In this document: one piece after another, positions 63,865-64,000 of the stretch | Layout of the letters: each line of letters starts with the position of its first letter | Numbering within the stretch: the stretch's first letter is position 1 | Origin: Vespula vulgaris | Lineage: Eukaryota > Arthropoda > Insecta > Hymenoptera > Vespidae | Direction: 5' to 3' | Length of the DNA: 64,000 bases | Assembly: GCF_905475345.1 (NCBI RefSeq) | Contig: NC_066610.1 | Location: forward strand, 2,189,886 to 2,253,885 | Made by a program: the position numbers and the translations under genes | The notes under the pieces: model-generated | What the model was told of the DNA's origin: nothing | The model's database searches: none | Seen by the model: only the letters and a program-made list of their open reading frames with translations

Positions 63865-64000
63865 ATGAGCACACTTGGCCCATTCATGGTGTTTTTCTTC
63901 TTAGGATTCTCCTATTTACATGTCCATAGTTTTGCCTATACATTTAGCACGGATAACTCGCTGGTTTCTCTATTTCCAATGATTCGGTCTTAAAACATCG
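63865..64000 (+). CDS. Possible first coding exon of a secreted or membrane protein (partial)
   Basis: ATG at 63865 has a strong start context (TTCACCATG). It opens MSTLGPFMVFFFLGFSYLHV, a short polar start then a hydrophobic stretch, and HSFA, a good signal-peptidase site near residue 24. Then YTFSTDNSLVSLFPMIRS follows before a stop at 63991-63993. A donor-like GTCTTA lies at about 63988, so the exon may splice on outside the window. An in-frame ATG exists upstream at 63760, but its extra residues would hide the signal peptide. No family is recognised. Cutting at the window edge prevents a firm call. Confidence 0.35.

Overview
The window looks like nuclear DNA from an insect, most likely a hymenopteran such as a wasp, bee or ant. 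It is very AT-rich, its genes have many short introns with short AT-rich intron sequence, and it is dense in microsatellites. The proteins are ordinary animal orthologues with insect-like sequences. I cannot name the species. No prokaryotic, viral or recognisable transposon-coding sequence was seen. Gene models below were built by joining exons by eye at GT-AG sites. Reading-phase totals were checked base by base for GSTO, TECPR1, the Spc24-like gene, Chromator-like and ARF1.

Layout. 1-6.6 kb has no protein gene but carries three unrelated tandem-repeat blocks: a degenerate GAGTC/TTGCATTT array, an array of at least 11 small hairpins with a constant CAGG loop and compensating stem changes, and a 92-bp tandem array. 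This looks like an undescribed structured non-coding RNA locus and is the most novel part of the window. From 6.6 to 8.3 kb lies an omega-class glutathione S-transferase (+), convergent with MED23 (-, 8.3-14.0 kb). A compact Spc24-like kinetochore gene (-, 14.4-15.4 kb) follows; it appears to carry a U12-type intron. It shares a CCAAT-box-rich divergent promoter with TECPR1 (+, 16.3-21.5 kb). A gap with two CTCF-like motifs and a broken copy of a TECPR1 exon/intron junction separates TECPR1 from a convergent cationic amino acid transporter (-, 23.1-25.6 kb, with 5' non-coding sequence to about 28 kb).

GTF2H2, the TFIIH p44 subunit (-, 28.4-30.0 kb), is head-to-head with a THAP-domain gene (+, 30.4-31.4 kb) over a perfect NRF1-type palindrome; the THAP gene seems frameshifted in this assembly. 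A Chromator/Chriz-like chromodomain gene occupies 33.6-37.8 kb (+). A many-exon ASH/MSP-domain flagellar protein, DLEC1/HYDIN-like, lies at 39.8-46.4 kb (+). It ends 51 bp from the convergent tRNA methyltransferase gene NSUN6 (-, 46.5-48.3 kb). NSUN6 is divergent from ARF1 (+, 50.1-51.0 kb), with three CCAAT boxes and an E-box between them.

From about 52.6 kb to the end there is no convincing internal coding gene. This 11-kb stretch is rich in microsatellites, ATGGCG (YY1/Pho-like) motifs and one GC-rich TATA-type promoter candidate near 58.6 kb. It may be the 5' non-coding territory of a gene whose signal-peptide exon begins at 63865 and runs off the window. Most genes here are housekeeping (transcription, chromatin, mitosis, translation, trafficking, autophagy) and are not functionally linked to each other; adjacency mainly reflects shared promoters and tail-to-tail packing.
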